A DNA stretch of 64,000 nucleotides, from NCBI GenBank assembly GCA_900318195.1, contig ONJR01000035.1, positions 1 to 64,000 of the forward strand. Direction: 5' to 3'. The translations under genes were made by a program, and so were the position numbers. The notes beneath the pieces were generated by a model. It worked only from the letters and a program-made list of their open reading frames with translations. It did no database searches and had not been told where the DNA came from. Shown one piece after another: positions 61,320 through 64,000 of the stretch (within the stretch, counting starts at the first letter, position 1; each line of letters starts with the position of its first letter). Origin of the DNA: an uncultured Planctomycetota bacterium (GTDB lineage: Bacteria; Planctomycetota; Planctomycetia; Pirellulales; Thermoguttaceae).

Positions 61320-63566
61320 CTAGTCTGGTATCCAAAGTTTTGAACCGCCGTTTGAATCTGCGTTGCCATTGGCGTTGTCAGGCGTCCACAAGCGAGAACC
61401 GGTCTGCTCCGCGCCTGACGACGTCGAGTTGCCGCCTTGTCCTTGCGTTCCAGTAAAAGCAGAAGTCGGCTCGTGCGCTGCAGAAGACGCCGCATTTGAA
61501 GAAGGCGCGGCGCGTAGCGCTTCTAAATACTGTCGTTGTAGTTGTGCCTGTGCGTTCAGTTCTGCAAAGAAACTTTGAAGCATCTGAATAGCTTCTTTGT
61601 CGTCTTGGTAATCGCGAAAAACTCGTTCGGCAAGCGTTCGTACCTTTTCAAACTCCTGACGACGGAAGCGAGTAATGACCTCCAGAGCTTTCCACTGACC
61701 GTCCGACTGACCAATACTTTTAGCATATTCGCCGGCCTCTGCAATTAACTCTAGCGCCTTGTCCGTATTCATTTCTATCATGGCGGCGTCGACTAAAATC
61801 GAGTACGCTTTACCGCGATCAGCATACTGAACGTCGCCAACTGGACGCGCTATCAACTCGCGTGCGAACTTCTCGCGCACCTCGCGTGGAGCGACTAAAT
61901 CCGCAACTCTGAAGAGTTCAATGAGCGCGCTCGACTTCATGTTTTCAATGACCAAACGCCCCCATCGCCAAATCGGAGTCTTGCGGAAGAAGTCAGACAT
62001 TTCCTCGGGCGAGGCAAAATTCTCCGGCGCAGTTATTGGCGGAGGCGTAGGCAAATTCGCCAACCCACGTAGAAGGGCGGCAATCTTTTCACGGTGGTCG
62101 CTAGCAAACTGCCCCACGACAACTCGAATAAAGGCTTCGACCTTGCGCTTGCCTTGCGGCGTGGCTAAAACGCCTTTCGGCGATTGATCGCCTAGGTACT
62201 TGTAGGGATGATTGAACCATTTTACTGCAAACGCAGCGAAGAAGTCGTCGACCAGCTTCGTCAAAGTTTCTGCTGTTAGTTTTGACGGATCCTTGAATTG
62301 AAAACGCGGGGAAGACAAACTATTAGTCCAGGAGATCGGTTGATCTTGTAGAATTTCCTTCTCCTCGCAAGCAGGGACGTCGCCCAAGACGTCGGCTAGA
62401 ATCTTCTCCGCTTGCTCAATATACGAGGTTTGCGCATACAACTCGAGTCTCGCTTCCCGCGTCGTTTGACGACCGAAGGCAAAAAGAAAACCCAATTGTG
62501 AGGCAACGTCGTCCAAAGACAAGTCAATTGTCTTATCACACGGCGCGCGATCCAAGACAATAAAAGCATTTTTGGGTCGAATCCCGGATGGAGTTGGAGG
62601 TTGCAGTCTTGGGTTGACTAATAGAGTCTTCGCAGAAAGTAACTTTTCAAACGTCGTATCGAACTCATGGATCGTGTAGACACGCTTCTCGAGATATTCC
62701 AAATCGTCCCAGGTAGGATCGGCAAGCAGAGCCATGAGTTGTTCGCAATCAATAGCGTCTTCAGGGTCAATCCCATCTGACGCAAGATAACGCTTGAAAT
62801 ACTCCCTTCCCTCGTTCTCGTTGACGAACCACATTTCGACAACGCCTAGATTGCGGTACAGATTCGGCCATTTTTCGGCGTAAGGAAGAATAGCAACCAG
62901 AATGTCGCGTCCACGCTTCCACTGTCCATGAATTAAGAAAGCGACCGCTTGTTCGTATTCGCTCTTCTTCTCAAAAGAGTCTGGAGCCGTCATATCGAAG
63001 ACCTGCTCTTTAAGCATTAGGGGGATGCTTTCAGAACCAAGGCATCGATAGAGGAACGCATTGGTCGCCTGATCCTGCGGTGCAAACGCCTGGAGCTGCT
63101 TGGCGATCGCTACCGCAGGAAAGATCATACCGCCTTCCAAAAGCGCAAGTCCCACCGTCAACATTGCTTGTATCACAGCGACGGGGAATTGATCGCCTTC
63201 AATGTTCTCAATCGCGTCGACCAGTCGAGAAACGCCTTCTTGAGGTTTGTCAGTAAGCGCTGCGGCGGTTGCTAATTCCGTTAGCGCCATAACGTTCTTC
63301 GGCTCGCGTTCGACGAATTTGGTCGCCGTTTCATACGCATCTTCCCAGAGCCCAATCATACGCTGAAACATACACTTTGCCTCTGTCAGACAAGCGCAGT
63401 TCGGGTTAGTTTTCTCAAGGTTCTCAACAAAGGCAAGACCTGCGGCATACTGCTCGCCTTCAAGCATACGATCTATTTGCTCCAGCTCCTTAATGTGATC
63501 CGGGCAACAGAACTGAATCTTTTTACCGCGACCGCCGGGACAAAGTGAATATGAATCAATCGCCAT
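61320..63566 (-). CDS. SEC-C-like plus TPR protein of unknown function
   Basis: 748 residues from the ATG at 63566, which has GAGAG 6 bases upstream; the ATG at 63581 is less likely. The first 25 residues have a SEC-C-like metal-binding motif (SYSLCPGGRGKKIQFCC). About 500 residues of helical repeats follow, including TPR-like stretches (GLAFVENLEKTNPNCACLTEAKCMFQRM, ATKFVEREPKNVMALTELATAA, NLYRNLGVVEMWFVNENEGREYFKRYLA). A second helical block is at 440-680. The C-terminus is a Gly/Ser/Asn-rich low-complexity tail ending SKLWIPD, with an internal SRLWTPD copy. No signal peptide is present, so it is cytoplasmic. Function unknown; the pattern is familiar from planctomycetes. Confidence 0.8.
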   Translation of the reverse strand: MAIDSYSLCPGGRGKKIQFCCPDHIKELEQIDRMLEGEQYAAGLAFVENLEKTNPNCACLTEAKCMFQRMIGLWEDAYETATKFVEREPKNVMALTELATAAALTDKPQEGVSRLVDAIENIEGDQFPVAVIQAMLTVGLALLEGGMIFPAVAIAKQLQAFAPQDQATNAFLYRCLGSESIPLMLKEQVFDMTAPDSFEKKSEYEQAVAFLIHGQWKRGRDILVAILPYAEKWPNLYRNLGVVEMWFVNENEGREYFKRYLASDGIDPEDAIDCEQLMALLADPTWDDLEYLEKRVYTIHEFDTTFEKLLSAKTLLVNPRLQPPTPSGIRPKNAFIVLDRAPCDKTIDLSLDDVASQLGFLFAFGRQTTREARLELYAQTSYIEQAEKILADVLGDVPACEEKEILQDQPISWTNSLSSPRFQFKDPSKLTAETLTKLVDDFFAAFAVKWFNHPYKYLGDQSPKGVLATPQGKRKVEAFIRVVVGQFASDHREKIAALLRGLANLPTPPPITAPENFASPEEMSDFFRKTPIWRWGRLVIENMKSSALIELFRVADLVAPREVREKFARELIARPVGDVQYADRGKAYSILVDAAMIEMNTDKALELIAEAGEYAKSIGQSDGQWKALEVITRFRRQEFEKVRTLAERVFRDYQDDKEAIQMLQSFFAELNAQAQLQRQYLEALRAAPSSNAASSAAHEPTSAFTGTQGQGGNSTSSGAEQTGSRLWTPDNANGNADSNGGSKLWIPD

Positions 63567-63724
63567 AGCGAACTCTCTCATTAGTGTTTCAAAAGTTAAC
63601 CTTCACGCTCATAAGCGTGCAAACAATTTTGGCGCAAGGCGGCTTTCAAGTAAAGGAGAAAATTGGTCTCATTTCAATCCGACTTCAAATCCGCAACGAC
63701 AACGTTGCGCCAACTCCAATACCA

Positions 63725-64000
63725 TTATTCCAACGCTCCAAGATCCACATAGGTAGAATCCAACGCCGCAAGACACATTGAAAGCAACTTGTCGCCACGT
63801 CGAACGTGGAATTTAACTTCTTTCTCCTCTGGATTCCAAATATACACGGCATTGACGTCCGGATACCATGCCAGGACGATTGGAATTTCTTCCTCGACAT
63901 ATGGTATCTTCCCCTTTTGCAGGTCGACAAGAATCGATCTTCTAAACTGGAAAAGAGAATCGAAATCTTCCGACAACTTCTGGAATCGTCCCGCACCAGA
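63725..64000 (-). CDS. Unknown protein, 5' end outside the window
   Basis: 91 residues are visible and the frame stays open to the right edge, so the start is outside. The sequence has an acidic start (KLSEDFDSLFQFRRSILVDLQKGKIPYVEEEIP), then IVLAWYPDVNAVYIWNPEEKEVKFHVRRGDKLLSMCLAALDSTYVDLG. It looks like a genuine small domain by composition. I do not recognise it. It ends 158 bases before the SEC-C/TPR gene on the same strand. Confidence 0.55.
   Translation of the reverse strand, partial: SGAGRFQKLSEDFDSLFQFRRSILVDLQKGKIPYVEEEIPIVLAWYPDVNAVYIWNPEEKEVKFHVRRGDKLLSMCLAALDSTYVDLGALE

Overview
The window looks like chromosome of a planctomycete, probably a Pirellulales/Thermoguttaceae-type host-associated or sugar-scavenging lineage. 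This is inferred from protein families, not from a database search. The evidence is the mix of secreted DUF1080, DUF6807/PmoA-like, YdjY, SGNH and GH43 proteins; a large Ser/Thr kinase with zinc ribbon, TPR and WD40 repeats; an N-terminal ESLETRDLLS motif (LEPR-XLL type) on a giant repeat protein; and SEC-C/TPR and RsgA proteins with planctomycete-style N-termini. Base composition is moderate and even, and I see no insertion sequence, prophage, CRISPR array or rRNA.

Layout. 1-8157 (minus) is a type IV pilus/type II secretion-like block: two PilB/GspE ATPases, PilT, a GspF/PilC platform protein and two prepilin-like proteins, the last running off the left edge. 8447-9960 (minus) is pheA (chorismate mutase/prephenate dehydratase) preceded by what reads as a complete transcription attenuator: promoter, 20-codon Phe-rich leader peptide, intrinsic terminator. 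10003-14825 (minus) holds secreted and membrane proteins and a GAP1-like protein. 15604-20606 (plus) has an HTH-REC regulator, dtd and a Pmp-repeat surface protein. 20703-24984 (minus) has a secreted glycoside-hydrolase-like protein, a lipoprotein, a TrmH/SpoU methylase and a TPR protein. 25383-33081 (plus) has a soluble histidine kinase, a tiny membrane protein, a candidate structured RNA, a DUF6807 protein and the WD40 kinase. 33120-39874 has a GNAT acetyltransferase, a GH43 protein, a membrane-anchored unknown, then carboxynorspermidine dehydrogenase and decarboxylase (polyamine synthesis) and a small membrane protein that seems to start at CTG. 39934-43938 (minus) has a Tat-exported TIM-barrel protein and an rpe-accD-rsgA run. 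44494-47331 is topA. 47449-47623 (minus) are tRNA-Ala and tRNA-Val with their own promoter and terminator. 47806-53109 (minus) is a 1,767-residue autotransporter. 54015-64000 has a degenerate esterase, an orphan SpoA/FliN-domain protein, a DUF1080 protein, a parvulin PPIase with tilS, an SGNH hydrolase, nadD and a SEC-C/TPR protein.

How the parts relate. The secretion/pilus block, autotransporter, Pmp-repeat protein and the many signal-peptide hydrolases suggest a cell that invests in surface structures and glycan use. Housekeeping genes (pheA, dtd, rpe, accD, rsgA, topA, tilS, nadD, tRNAs) are scattered between them. The strongest new observation is the Phe-codon-rich leader peptide and terminator ahead of pheA. 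Second is a stem-rich RNA candidate with its own terminator at 26823-26964.
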